Assembly (NCBI GenBank): GCA_016929815.1
Contig: JAFGIC010000312.1
Location: forward strand, 1-5,519
Direction: 5' to 3'
Length of the DNA stretch: 5,519 bases
Source of the DNA: Deltaproteobacteria bacterium
GTDB lineage: Bacteria; Desulfobacterota; DSM-4660; Desulfatiglandales; HGW-15
The notes beneath the pieces were generated by a model. The model was not told where the DNA came from. It was given only the letters and a program-made list of their open reading frames with translations, and made no database searches. The translations under genes and the position numbers were made by a program. Of the stretch, positions 1 through 5,488 are shown piece by piece (the stretch's first letter is position 1; the number at the start of each line of letters is the position of its first letter).

Positions 1-815
1 CTGTCATCAAGGATGTCACATAAAAGACTGACAATCGCGATGTTTTCCTTTTCAGAATTTCCGCCTATGTTATAGGTCTCGCCGGGGTCACCTTTTTCCA
101 GCACCCTGATTATTGCCTCGCAGTGATCAATCACATAAAGCCAGTCCCTGACGTTTCTGCCGTCGCCGTAAACCGGCAATGGTTTTTTTTCGATAATATT
201 TAGAATCATCAGGGGTATTAATTTTTCAGGAAACTGATAGGGTCCGTAATTATTGGAGCAGTTTGTGATGAGCGTTGGAAGACCATAGGTGCGATAATAG
301 GCATTTACAAAGTGATCCGAGGACGCCTTTGAAGCGGAATAGGGGCTTGATGGATCATAGGGTGTATCTTCTGTAAAGTATCCTTCAGTCCCGAGGCTGC
401 CGTAAACCTCATCCGTGGAAACGTGCAGGAAACGAAACTCCCCGGGCTTGCCACTCCCTTCCCAGTATTTTTTGCTTGCCTCAAGTAGCCGGAATGTACC
501 CACCACATTTGTCTCGACAAATGCATCAGGGCCCAGGATCGAGCGGTCCACATGGGATTCTGCGGCAAAGTGGACAACGCAATCAATATCTTCGCTTTCG
601 AACAGTCTTTCCATAAAATTTGCATCCCGTATATCGCCATGGACGAATCCGTATCTTTCTTTTAATTCAGGAGAAAGATCCTCAAAATTTTTCGGATTGC
701 CCGCATAGGTCAATGCGTCCAGGTTTAAAATCTGCCAATCAGATCTTATGGAAAGGCAATGGCGCACAAAATTGGTCCCGATAAAACCCGCCCCGCCCGT
801 TATAAGTATTTTCAT
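1..815 (-). CDS. rfbB: dTDP-glucose 4,6-dehydratase, 3' end missing
   Basis: Catalyses the second step of dTDP-L-rhamnose synthesis, turning dTDP-glucose into dTDP-4-keto-6-deoxyglucose with a bound NAD+, in the cytoplasm. Translating the minus strand from the ATG at 815 gives 271 uninterrupted codons to the window edge. The Rossmann motif TGGAGFIG is at residues 6-13. STDEVYG at 133-139 carries the Thr-Asp-Glu catalytic set typical of this dehydratase, and SPYSASK at 157-163 gives the SDR Tyr159/Lys163 pair. NCSNNYGPYQFPEKLIPL at 185-202 and GDGRNVRDWLYV at 217-228 are further family signatures. The family is usually about 340-360 residues, so roughly 70-90 C-terminal residues lie beyond base 1. 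The start is fixed by the canonical MKILITGGAGFIG beginning; only a weak GAGAGA ribosome site precedes it. It is the last gene seen in the run and follows rfbD across a 118-base repeat-filled spacer. No frameshift is seen. Function is very secure from the active-site motifs. Confidence 0.97.
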   Translation of the reverse strand, partial: MKILITGGAGFIGTNFVRHCLSIRSDWQILNLDALTYAGNPKNFEDLSPELKERYGFVHGDIRDANFMERLFESEDIDCVVHFAAESHVDRSILGPDAFVETNVVGTFRLLEASKKYWEGSGKPGEFRFLHVSTDEVYGSLGTEGYFTEDTPYDPSSPYSASKASSDHFVNAYYRTYGLPTLITNCSNNYGPYQFPEKLIPLMILNIIEKKPLPVYGDGRNVRDWLYVIDHCEAIIRVLEKGDPGETYNIGGNSEKENIAIVSLLCDILDD

Positions 816-833
816 GGTTTGTCTCTCGGTATC

Positions 834-938
834 GTTAAATGGTTAAATGGTCGATTGGTTGGTTCGTTAATTGGTCAAATAGTTAATGGATTGATTGGGT
901 TACCCCTATTCAACAATTTTTCTAGTTAACAATTTAAC
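834..938. repeat. Convergent degenerate octamer array, rfbD-rfbB spacer
   Basis: Eight consecutive 8-base units run from 834 to 897 on the plus strand: GTTAAATG, GTTAAATG, GTCGATTG, GTTGGTTC, GTTAATTG, GTCAAATA, GTTAATGG, ATTGATTG. From 907 to 938 the same kind of unit runs on the minus strand: GTTAAATT, GTTAACTA, GAAAAATT, GTTGAATA. The two arms meet at GGGTTACCC (897-905), and the minus-strand arm ends in GTTGAATAGGGG. The last minus-strand unit covers the rfbD stop codon (934-936). Because the arms are inverted, the transcript could fold back on itself between the two genes. Seen directly; any function is unknown. Confidence 0.85.
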
Positions 939-1833
939 TACGGTTGACTATCTCCGAGTAATATCTCCCAAGCATGTTATCAAGGCTTTGCTCCCAGGAC
1001 GGAGCCGCAATATTAAACTCTCGAAACATCAATGAGCAGTCCATAACAGAATTTGCAGGGCGTGTAGCTGCGGTAGGATATTCGCTTGTCTTAATTGGAA
1101 TTACCCTTTTTATTTTGAATGTTTCATACCCCGTTGCTATTTCAAATATCTTTGAGGCAAAACCGAACCATGTTGTGCTGCCCCCTCCGCAATAATGATA
1201 GGTGCCCCAGGATTCTTTTTGCCCACTGTTGATCCTTGATGCGATATCAAGAATATCCCCCGCAAGGTCGCCTGCAAAGGTAGGGCATCCGTGCTGGTCA
1301 GAAACAACCCTGATCTCCTCTCTTTCCCTTCCAAGATTAAGCATGGTTTTTACAAAGTTGTTGCCGTGTACCCCATAGAGCCAGGATGTCCGAATAATAA
1401 TATGCTCCTTCAGGTTTAGCCTTACCTTCTCCTCGCCATCAGCCTTGCTTTTACCATAGACGCCTATGGGAGAGACCCTGTCCGTCTCACAATAGCGCCC
1501 CTCTTTGCATCCGTCAAAAACATAGTCGGTCGAAATGTGAATAAGGGGAATGCCTTTCTTATTGCATGCTATCGCAAGATGGGAAGGCCCATCCTTGTTG
1601 ACGGAAAAGGCGGGTTCCTGCTCGGCCTCCGCCTTATCGACCGCGGTATAGGCCGAACAATTGACAACCAGATCGGCCTCGGACTTTAAAACAGCATTCT
1701 CAGCCGCTGGTCTGTTTGTAATATCAAATTCCGGGACATCCAGGGGGATAATTAAAAATCCCCTCTCTATTCCTTGTCTGCATACCTCCCAGCCAAGCTG
1801 GCCGTTACTTCCGATCACCAGTATTTTCATCAT
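934..1833 (-). CDS. rfbD: dTDP-4-dehydrorhamnose reductase
   Basis: Last step of dTDP-L-rhamnose synthesis: NAD(P)H-dependent reduction of dTDP-6-deoxy-L-lyxo-4-hexulose to dTDP-L-rhamnose, in the cytoplasm. The protein has 299 residues, the usual length for RmlD. It starts with the nucleotide-binding motif GSNGQLG (8-14), then has VNCSAYTAVDKAE (57-69), STDYVFDG (101-108), the SDR pair Tyr126/Lys130 in VYGKSK, RTSWLYG (148-154), and the substrate-side motif RPANSVMD (258-265). Together these are diagnostic of RmlD rather than of RfbB-type dehydratases. The start is ATGATG at 1833; translation could equally begin at the second ATG (1830), giving MKILVIGSNGQLG. No Shine-Dalgarno sequence is visible, because octamer repeats begin only a few bases upstream. 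The stop codon lies inside an octamer repeat. The gene sits between rfbC and rfbB in the same direction and is probably co-transcribed with them. Confidence 0.97.
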   Translation of the reverse strand: MMKILVIGSNGQLGWEVCRQGIERGFLIIPLDVPEFDITNRPAAENAVLKSEADLVVNCSAYTAVDKAEAEQEPAFSVNKDGPSHLAIACNKKGIPLIHISTDYVFDGCKEGRYCETDRVSPIGVYGKSKADGEEKVRLNLKEHIIIRTSWLYGVHGNNFVKTMLNLGREREEIRVVSDQHGCPTFAGDLAGDILDIASRINSGQKESWGTYHYCGGGSTTWFGFASKIFEIATGYETFKIKRVIPIKTSEYPTAATRPANSVMDCSLMFREFNIAAPSWEQSLDNMLGRYYSEIVNRS

Positions 1834-1839
1834 TGAATC

Positions 1840-1918
1840 ATCAAATGGTCTATTAGTTGAATGGTTGAATTAAGAAAAAGAGAATCGTTAAATCGTCAAA
1901 TAGTTGATTTATTGTATC
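1840..1918 (+). repeat. Octamer array, plus-oriented arm of the rfbC-rfbD spacer
   Basis: Octamers run on the plus strand: ATCAAATG, GTCTATTA, GTTGAATG, GTTGAATT (1840-1871), then after a 15-base purine-rich interruption GTTAAATC, GTCAAATA, GTTGATTT, ATTGTATC (1887-1918). The array starts 7 bases from the rfbD start codon and ends exactly where similarity to the IVP-like gene begins (about 1919-1922). It has the same unit type and orientation as the arm next to the rfbB start. Read on the gene strand, the 1895-1902 unit gives TATTTGAC, so TTGACG (1894-1899) could act as a -35 element, but no convincing -10 follows. Confidence 0.8.
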
Positions 1919-1981
1919 AATATTCCTGCAACTCTGCCAGACTTCCAAATCACGAAAGTCATCCATTTGATATTTACTCAT
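1919..1981 (-). pseudogene. Truncated 5' copy of the four-helix-bundle (IVP-like) gene
   Basis: From an ATG at 1981 the minus strand reads MSKYQMDDFRDLEVWQSCRN then I, matching the first 21 residues of the intact gene at 3145-2762 at 17 of 21 positions, including DDFRDLEVWQSCRNI without a mismatch. At DNA level 1928-1963 matches 3092-3127 at 34 of 36 bases. Similarity stops after codon 21. The frame then runs through octamer repeats, giving unrelated residues, to a TAA at 1853-1855, about 42 codons in all. The upstream region is also related: both copies have AGAGGA just before the ATG (1986-1991 here), both share GTCATTTTAT (2007-2016 and 3167-3176, the -10 region), and both share GCCTCTTT (2025-2032 and 3205-3212). 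It lacks most of the four-helix bundle, so it is very likely a non-functional remnant of duplication or transfer. Whether a 42-residue peptide is made cannot be told. Confidence 0.85.
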
Positions 1982-2058
1982 TTTATCCTCTCTATAGAAT
2001 CAGATAGTCATTTTATGAACCACTGCCTCTTTATTGGTAGATTCGTCGAGCAGGAATT

Positions 2059-2101
2059 CCCCATTTGACTATTCGTCCATTCGACTAATTGACTAATATT
2101 A
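2059..2101 (-). repeat. Octamer array, minus-oriented arm of the rfbC-rfbD spacer
   Basis: Five exact 8-base units fill 2062-2101. Read on the minus strand they are TAATATTA, GTCAATTA, GTCGAATG, GACGAATA and GTCAAATG, the last followed by GGG to give GTCAAATGGGG (2059-2069). The array touches the rfbC stop codon (2102-2104) with no gap. It is inverted relative to the arm at 1840-1918, so the truncated IVP-like copy lies between two inverted arms. GTCAAAT here is complementary in the transcript to ATTTGAC from 1895-1902, so a hairpin around the remnant is possible. Confidence 0.85.
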
Positions 2102-2653
2102 TCAAAAAACAGGAAGACGTTCTTTTGGGATATCATTCAAGCGGGGAAACCTGCCGTCCTTATCAGAAAGAAGCGGGGCCTTGACGAGCCAGTCGATTCC
2201 AAGGTCCGGATCGGACCAGAGGATGCCCCCCTCGCATTCAGGAAAATAAATGTCATCACACTTATAGGAAAAAATCGCCGCATCGCTGAGCACGCAAAAA
2301 CCGTGAGCAAAACCTTTGGGGATAAAAAACTGTTTCTTATTTTCTGCCGATAATATGACTCCCGCCCATCGGCCGAATGTCGGAGAGCCAATGCGAATAT
2401 CAACCGCCACATCAAACACCTCTCCAGAAAGAACCTGAACCAGCTTGGCCTGGGCATGAGGTTGCTGATAATGCAACCCTCTCAGGGTGTTTTTTACGGA
2501 ATAGGAAAGATTATCCTGCAGAAATTCATTCTCGATACCATATTGGCCGTACCTTTCTCGATGATAGGTCTCAAAGAAAAAACCGCGGTTATCGAAAAAT
2601 ACGCGGGGTTCAACAACGAGAGCGCCGGGCAGGTCGGTTTGAGTTATTTTCAT
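2102..2653 (-). CDS. rfbC: dTDP-4-dehydrorhamnose 3,5-epimerase
   Basis: Third step of dTDP-L-rhamnose synthesis: epimerises C3 and C5 of dTDP-4-keto-6-deoxyglucose. It is a cytoplasmic cupin-fold enzyme, normally dimeric. With the ATG at 2653 the product has 183 residues, the normal family length, and begins MKITQTDLPGALVVEPRVF as family members do. Visible motifs are DNRGFFFE (21-28), RGLHYQ (58-63) with the catalytic His61, PKGFAHGF (112-119) with the second conserved His117, YKC (130-132) with the expected acid Tyr130, and SDKDG (163-167) with Asp166, proposed to pair with the catalytic His. An in-frame TTG at 2662 would add three residues, but it lies in an octamer repeat (2658-2665) and adds nothing conserved, so the ATG is preferred. 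No Shine-Dalgarno sequence is visible before either. The gene lies downstream of the IVP-like gene and upstream of rfbD. Confidence 0.97.
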   Translation of the reverse strand: MKITQTDLPGALVVEPRVFFDNRGFFFETYHRERYGQYGIENEFLQDNLSYSVKNTLRGLHYQQPHAQAKLVQVLSGEVFDVAVDIRIGSPTFGRWAGVILSAENKKQFFIPKGFAHGFCVLSDAAIFSYKCDDIYFPECEGGILWSDPDLGIDWLVKAPLLSDKDGRFPRLNDIPKERLPVF

Positions 2654-2657
2654 ATTT

Positions 2658-2764
2658 GTCAAATGCCAATTAGTTAATGAGTTAAATAGTTGATTCGTTG
2701 AATGGGGTGGTGGATAGTAGAATTTTCAATTAGTTAATTTGTCAAATAATTGATAATTCAACTA
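2658..2764. repeat. Octamer arrays in the IVP-like gene-rfbC spacer
   Basis: Plus-strand units are GTCAAATG (2658-2665), GTTAATGA, GTTAAATA, GTTGATTC and GTTGAATG (2673-2704). The last is followed by GGG, giving GTTGAATGGGG (2697-2707), the same kind of G-run cap seen in the other gaps. A second plus-oriented block, GTTAATTT, GTCAAATA, ATTGATAA, occupies 2733-2756, and a single minus-oriented unit (TAGTTGAA, 2757-2764) overlaps the stop codon of the IVP-like gene. On the gene strand TGTCAA at 2740-2745 reads TTGACA, a perfect -35 hexamer. An 18-base spacer leads to a poor -10 candidate, TCTACT (2716-2721), so an rfbC promoter is possible but weak. Confidence 0.8.
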
Positions 2765-3145
2765 ATCGGATTCTTTTCTGCCTTTAAGATATTTTATATA
2801 GCCATTTAGTATTCTAATGGCAATTTTAATTTCCTTAATAAAACCGCTGGACTGTTCTTCATTTATATAAGTACATTCTTCTGCCACAAGAATATGATCT
2901 ATCAATTCAAAAAGTGAGCCTCTTGATTGTCTGCAAAACTGGATGTTTTCCTGGTAATGGTATCTTCCGTATCCTTCAGCAATGCATGCACTAGAGGATC
3001 TTGATGCCCTAATTAACTGATCCGACAATCTATATTTTTCTTCTTGGGGAAAGGTTTTACACAAATCCCAGATTGCTTTTCTGATGTTTCTGCAACTCTG
3101 CCAGACTTCCAGATCACGAAAATCATCTTTTTTATGCTCACTCAT
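2762..3145 (-). CDS. Four-helix-bundle protein, 23S rRNA IVP/S23-like
   Basis: A 127-residue protein of the small four-helix-bundle family first found as open reading frames in intervening sequences of 23S rRNA genes (the S23/IVP family, related in fold to the Avd proteins of diversity-generating retroelements). Family hallmarks are FRDLEVWQ near the N-terminus (9-16), FPQEEKYRLSDQLIRASRS (32-50), CIAEGYGRY (54-62), then an amphipathic stretch with RGSLFELIDHIL (75-86) and a final helix from about 98 to 121. There is no signal peptide or membrane segment. The ATG at 3145 is supported by AGAGGA six bases upstream and by a good sigma-70-like promoter. The gene looks AT-richer than its rml neighbours, splits rfbA from rfbC, and has no known role in sugar synthesis. 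Homologues form pentameric barrels, but the function of stand-alone members is unknown. It is probably an insertion in the operon; a truncated copy lies at 1919-1981. Confidence 0.9.
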   Translation of the reverse strand: MSEHKKDDFRDLEVWQSCRNIRKAIWDLCKTFPQEEKYRLSDQLIRASRSSSACIAEGYGRYHYQENIQFCRQSRGSLFELIDHILVAEECTYINEEQSSGFIKEIKIAIRILNGYIKYLKGRKESD

Positions 3146-3151
3146 TTGATT

Positions 3152-3198
3152 TCCTCTGAAGGATCTGTCATTTTATTGATGAATCGTTAGGCCGTCAA
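3152..3198 (-). promoter_or_regulatory. Promoter and ribosome binding site of the IVP-like gene
   Basis: On the minus strand TTGACG (3193-3198) is followed by a 17-base spacer and TAAAAT (3170-3175), five of six matches to each sigma-70 consensus hexamer. Transcription would start near 3163, leaving a leader of about 18 bases that contains AGAGGA (3152-3157) six bases before the ATG at 3145. The -35 lies in an octamer unit (3194-3201). The -10 region and the ribosome site are kept in the truncated copy (2010-2015 and 1986-1991), but its -35 is not recognisable. So the IVP-like gene can probably be expressed without readthrough from wzz-rfbA, and this promoter might also drive rfbC, rfbD and rfbB. 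Predicted from sequence only. Confidence 0.6.
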
Positions 3199-3284
3199 AT
3201 AGTAGCCTCTTTGGCGCACCCCTATTTAATCATTACCTAATCCACAATTTGACCATTCGACTACTCTCTATTTAACCTCCAATC
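3178..3284. repeat. Convergent octamer array, rfbA-IVP-like gene spacer
   Basis: Plus-strand units GATGAATC, GTTAGGCC, GTCAAATA, GTAGCCTC occupy 3178-3209. Minus-strand units follow toward rfbA: GATTGGAG, GTTAAATA, then a 7-base step, GTCGAATG and GTCAAATT (3246-3284), and further left GATTAAATAGGGG (3219-3231), where the unit again ends in GGGG. The array ends two bases from the rfbA stop codon. GTCAAAT at 3247-3253 (minus) and ATTTGAC at 3194-3200 (minus) are complementary, so the transcript could form a stem here. It is more degenerate than the arrays at 834-897 and 2062-2101. Confidence 0.7.
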
Positions 3285-3285
3285 A

Positions 3286-4155
3286 TTAAAGCTGCTCCAG
3301 TATGCGCATAAGATAATGGCCATATCCGTTCTTGATAAGCGGTTTGGCAAGGTTTTCAAGCTGAACGGCATCTATGAATCCCATTCGATATGCTATCTCT
3401 TCGACACAGGAAACCTTCAATCCCTGCCTCTCCTCAACGATCCGTATAAAGTCTCCTGCCTGCATCAGGCTTTCATGGGTCCCTGTGTCGAGCCATGCCA
3501 CTCCACGGCCGATCTTTTCTACATATAGCTGGTCCATTTCCATGTAGGCGCGGTTGACATCCGTTATCTCCAGCTCACCCCTCGCCGAAGGAGAAAGTTT
3601 CGCCGCTATGTCAATCACCCTGTTATCATAGAAATAAAGCCCTGTTACCGCCCAATTTGATTTTGGCCCGGCCGGCTTCTCTTCGATATCAACCGCCTTG
3701 CCGGTTTCATCCAGCTTTACAACACCGTAACGTTCGGGGTCTTTCACCCAATATCCGAAAACTGTGGCGCCGTTCTCTCTGGACGCAGCCCTCCTCAATT
3801 GTTCGGGGAGACCATGTCCATAGAATATATTATCGCCCAGTATAAGACAGGCGCTTTCATCCCCAATAAAGTTTCTTCCAATTATGAATGCCTGTGCCAA
3901 GCCTTCAGGCCTTGGCTGCTCTAAATATGAAAATTTAAGCCCCCATTGTGAGCCGTCATTCAATAATTCCCTGTATAGGGGCAAATCATGGGGAGTGGAG
4001 ATTACAAGGATCTCACGAAGACCGGCAAGCATGAGTATGGACAATGGATAGTATATCATCGGTTTGTCATACACAGGCAGAAGCTGCTTGCTGACCACCC
4101 TGGTGATCGGATGAAGTCTTGTCCCTGAGCCCCCCGCGAGTATTATTGCCTTCAT
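3286..4155 (-). CDS. rfbA: Glucose-1-phosphate thymidylyltransferase
   Basis: First step of dTDP-L-rhamnose synthesis: glucose-1-phosphate plus dTTP gives dTDP-glucose and pyrophosphate. It is a cytoplasmic, Mg-dependent enzyme, usually a tetramer with feedback inhibition by dTDP-rhamnose. The product has 289 residues, the typical length for the family. Visible motifs are the nucleotide-binding signature LAGGSGTRLHPIT (6-18), SKQLLPVYDKPMIYYPLS (22-39), GDN (107-109) with the metal-binding Asp108, EEKP (158-161), and WLDTGTHESL (221-230) with the second metal ligand Asp223. The start at 4155 gives the canonical MKAIILAGGSGTRL and has TAGGA five bases upstream. An in-frame ATG at 4161 would add Met-Thr and lies only one base from the wzz stop. 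It follows wzz so closely that translation is probably coupled. Downstream, the IVP-like gene separates it from rfbC, unlike many rml clusters where rfbA and rfbC are close neighbours. Confidence 0.97.
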   Translation of the reverse strand: MKAIILAGGSGTRLHPITRVVSKQLLPVYDKPMIYYPLSILMLAGLREILVISTPHDLPLYRELLNDGSQWGLKFSYLEQPRPEGLAQAFIIGRNFIGDESACLILGDNIFYGHGLPEQLRRAASRENGATVFGYWVKDPERYGVVKLDETGKAVDIEEKPAGPKSNWAVTGLYFYDNRVIDIAAKLSPSARGELEITDVNRAYMEMDQLYVEKIGRGVAWLDTGTHESLMQAGDFIRIVEERQGLKVSCVEEIAYRMGFIDAVQLENLAKPLIKNGYGHYLMRILEQL

Positions 4156-4160
4156 AGTCA

Positions 4161-4165
4161 TCCTA
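4161..4165 (-). promoter_or_regulatory. Ribosome binding site of rfbA, overlapping the wzz stop
   Basis: TAGGA on the minus strand contains the wzz TAG stop codon (4163-4165) and lies five bases before the ATG at 4155. It favours that ATG over the one at 4161, which this site overlaps. The overlap of stop codon and ribosome site suggests translational coupling of wzz and rfbA. An AAGG slightly farther upstream could serve the alternative ATG, so the choice of start is probable and not certain. Confidence 0.55.
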
Positions 4166-5461
4166 CCTTTTATATCTTTTAATAAATTTCAAAAATCCCC
4201 TTAAGCCTTCCTTCATTTCCAGCCATTTGGGCGCGGTTTCAGGTTCATGATTCATTTTGTCTATAACTTCGATAAAAAACACGATAAACAAGCCTAAGAA
4301 AAAACTTACAATAAGGCTCAGCATAATATTTAACTTAATCCTGGGCCCAGTCGGCTTTTCCGGTGGATATGCAAATTCCAGGGTATTAATAGTTGAGAAA
4401 TCTTTTGCCTCATCCAGCTTAGCCTGCTCCAATCGAGTTGTAAGAAGTGTGACAACAGCTGTCTTTGCCTGGACCTTTAAAAGAAGCTTGCTTTCCTCAA
4501 AATTAAGACCCGGAATATTGTTCAAAGGAATGTAAAACTCTATTTTACCTTCCTCCTTTTCAATTGTAATGGAGCCATCTTCAGAATAAGTTAATCTATC
4601 GATATTTTTCTGTAATGCTTCAATTTGTGCCTTCAGTTGTTCCAATTGGATATGTTGCCCCTTATAGAATTTTTCTTTTGAGGCCAGTTCCACTTCAAGA
4701 GAGACTTTTTGAGCCTCCATTTCTCTTAGAACCTTCAATGTTGCATCCGCCTGATCACTGATGGAGATGGCCCTGTTTTTTTCCTGAAATTCTCTCAACT
4801 CCATCTGGGCCTGATCCAGTTCACTGTTTGCTTCATATAACCGTTTTTCTATATACTCCCTCAGATACCGCGCAGACGTGAAACTATTATTTAGATTATA
4901 CCTGTCCAGTTCCTTAATATAAGAGTTGGCAAGATCAGAGGCAAAAACAGGATTACTGGAGGTTACAGTAACTGAGATGGCAGGGCTTTCTACATTTACT
5001 TTAAGCATTTTGGCGAACGCTTTACTGCTGTTTTTCTCATAGCTTTTATCTATCCCCATCATATGGAAATAATCATATCGATCGAGCACCTCGGCAGCCA
5101 GTTCATTGCTTTTTAAAACCGCCATATACAGCGCTGACGACGGTGTTGATGTAGAGCCGCTCATGAGGCCTGACATACCGAATTGTTGCAGAAAGGTTGA
5201 TGCAAGGCCTTGAGTAATGGAAGAACCGCTCTGTTCTGATACAGGCAGAATTACAGCCGTGGCTTCATAGGTCTTTGGCAAAAAAAAGCTCCTGGCTCCT
5301 ACCACAAACGCAATAGCCAGACAGAAAAAGATGAGGAATTTTCTTCTTTTATAAATCGGATATACAAGGTCTATCAGATTGAGTTCATCATCAATCTTTT
5401 TCCGGGAACCGGAGACAGACCGGGGATCATTTAAAAGGTTGCTATCGTCTTTTATGGTCAT
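4163..5461 (-). CDS. Wzz-type polysaccharide chain-length regulator
   Basis: An inner-membrane polysaccharide co-polymerase that sets the length of O-antigen or related chains. The 432-residue product has the family's layout: a cytoplasmic N-terminus of about 40 residues with the Wzz-domain start (DELNLIDLVYPIYKRRK, 25-41), a first membrane helix at about 42-60, a long periplasmic region, and a second helix at about 378-399. The Pro-rich PPEKPTGPR (366-374) before the second helix is the classic Wzz motif. The periplasmic part is mostly charged helix likely to form coiled coil (about 196-292). A Gly/Ser/Met-rich segment (93-108) follows the first membrane-proximal strand. The cytoplasmic tail is only about 33 residues and has no Walker motif, so there is no fused tyrosine kinase. 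The ATG at 5461 has AGGG five bases upstream. It is the first gene of the visible run and abuts rfbA. Membership is clear; the exact glycan it controls is not. Confidence 0.9.
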   Translation of the reverse strand: MTIKDDSNLLNDPRSVSGSRKKIDDELNLIDLVYPIYKRRKFLIFFCLAIAFVVGARSFFLPKTYEATAVILPVSEQSGSSITQGLASTFLQQFGMSGLMSGSTSTPSSALYMAVLKSNELAAEVLDRYDYFHMMGIDKSYEKNSSKAFAKMLKVNVESPAISVTVTSSNPVFASDLANSYIKELDRYNLNNSFTSARYLREYIEKRLYEANSELDQAQMELREFQEKNRAISISDQADATLKVLREMEAQKVSLEVELASKEKFYKGQHIQLEQLKAQIEALQKNIDRLTYSEDGSITIEKEEGKIEFYIPLNNIPGLNFEESKLLLKVQAKTAVVTLLTTRLEQAKLDEAKDFSTINTLEFAYPPEKPTGPRIKLNIMLSLIVSFFLGLFIVFFIEVIDKMNHEPETAPKWLEMKEGLRGFLKFIKRYKR

Positions 5462-5470
5462 GGGAACCCT

Positions 5471-5488
5471 GTTTAAAACTAGTTAAAC
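5471..5488. other. Short inverted repeat in the leader before wzz
   Basis: GTTTAA and TTAAAC flank a six-base centre (AACTAG), ten bases upstream of the wzz start codon. It could be an operator or simply AT-rich sequence akin to the octamers in the other gaps. No clear promoter is seen in 5462-5519, and nothing there looks coding. Confidence 0.2.

Noticed and set aside
305..708. Open frames on both strands at 305-640 (minus) and 415-708 (plus)
   Set aside because: Both overlap the clear rfbB frame, which carries all the dehydratase motifs; their translations have no recognisable domain.
834..897. CRISPR array
   Set aside because: The units are 8 bases, degenerate and directly adjacent, with no unique spacers.
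897..905. GGGTTACCC as a transcription terminator after rfbD
   Set aside because: The stem is short, with no room for a loop at its core and no following U-run on the gene strand; it is better seen as the centre of the inverted octamer array.
2653..2662. TTG start for rfbC at 2662
   Set aside because: It lies inside an octamer repeat, has no ribosome site and adds three non-conserved residues; the ATG at 2653 gives the family's normal N-terminus.
2377..2677. Plus-strand open frames over rfbC (2377-2673 and 2456-2677)
   Set aside because: They are antisense to a well-supported enzyme and their products are arginine-rich or otherwise featureless shadow translations.
2762..3145. A diversity-generating retroelement, since the IVP-like protein resembles Avd
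   Set aside because: No reverse transcriptase and no template or variable repeat pair with adenine-biased differences is present; the gene matches stand-alone IVP-like members.
2762..3145. An intervening sequence inside a 23S rRNA gene
   Set aside because: The flanks are protein genes and octamer repeats; no rRNA sequence is present.
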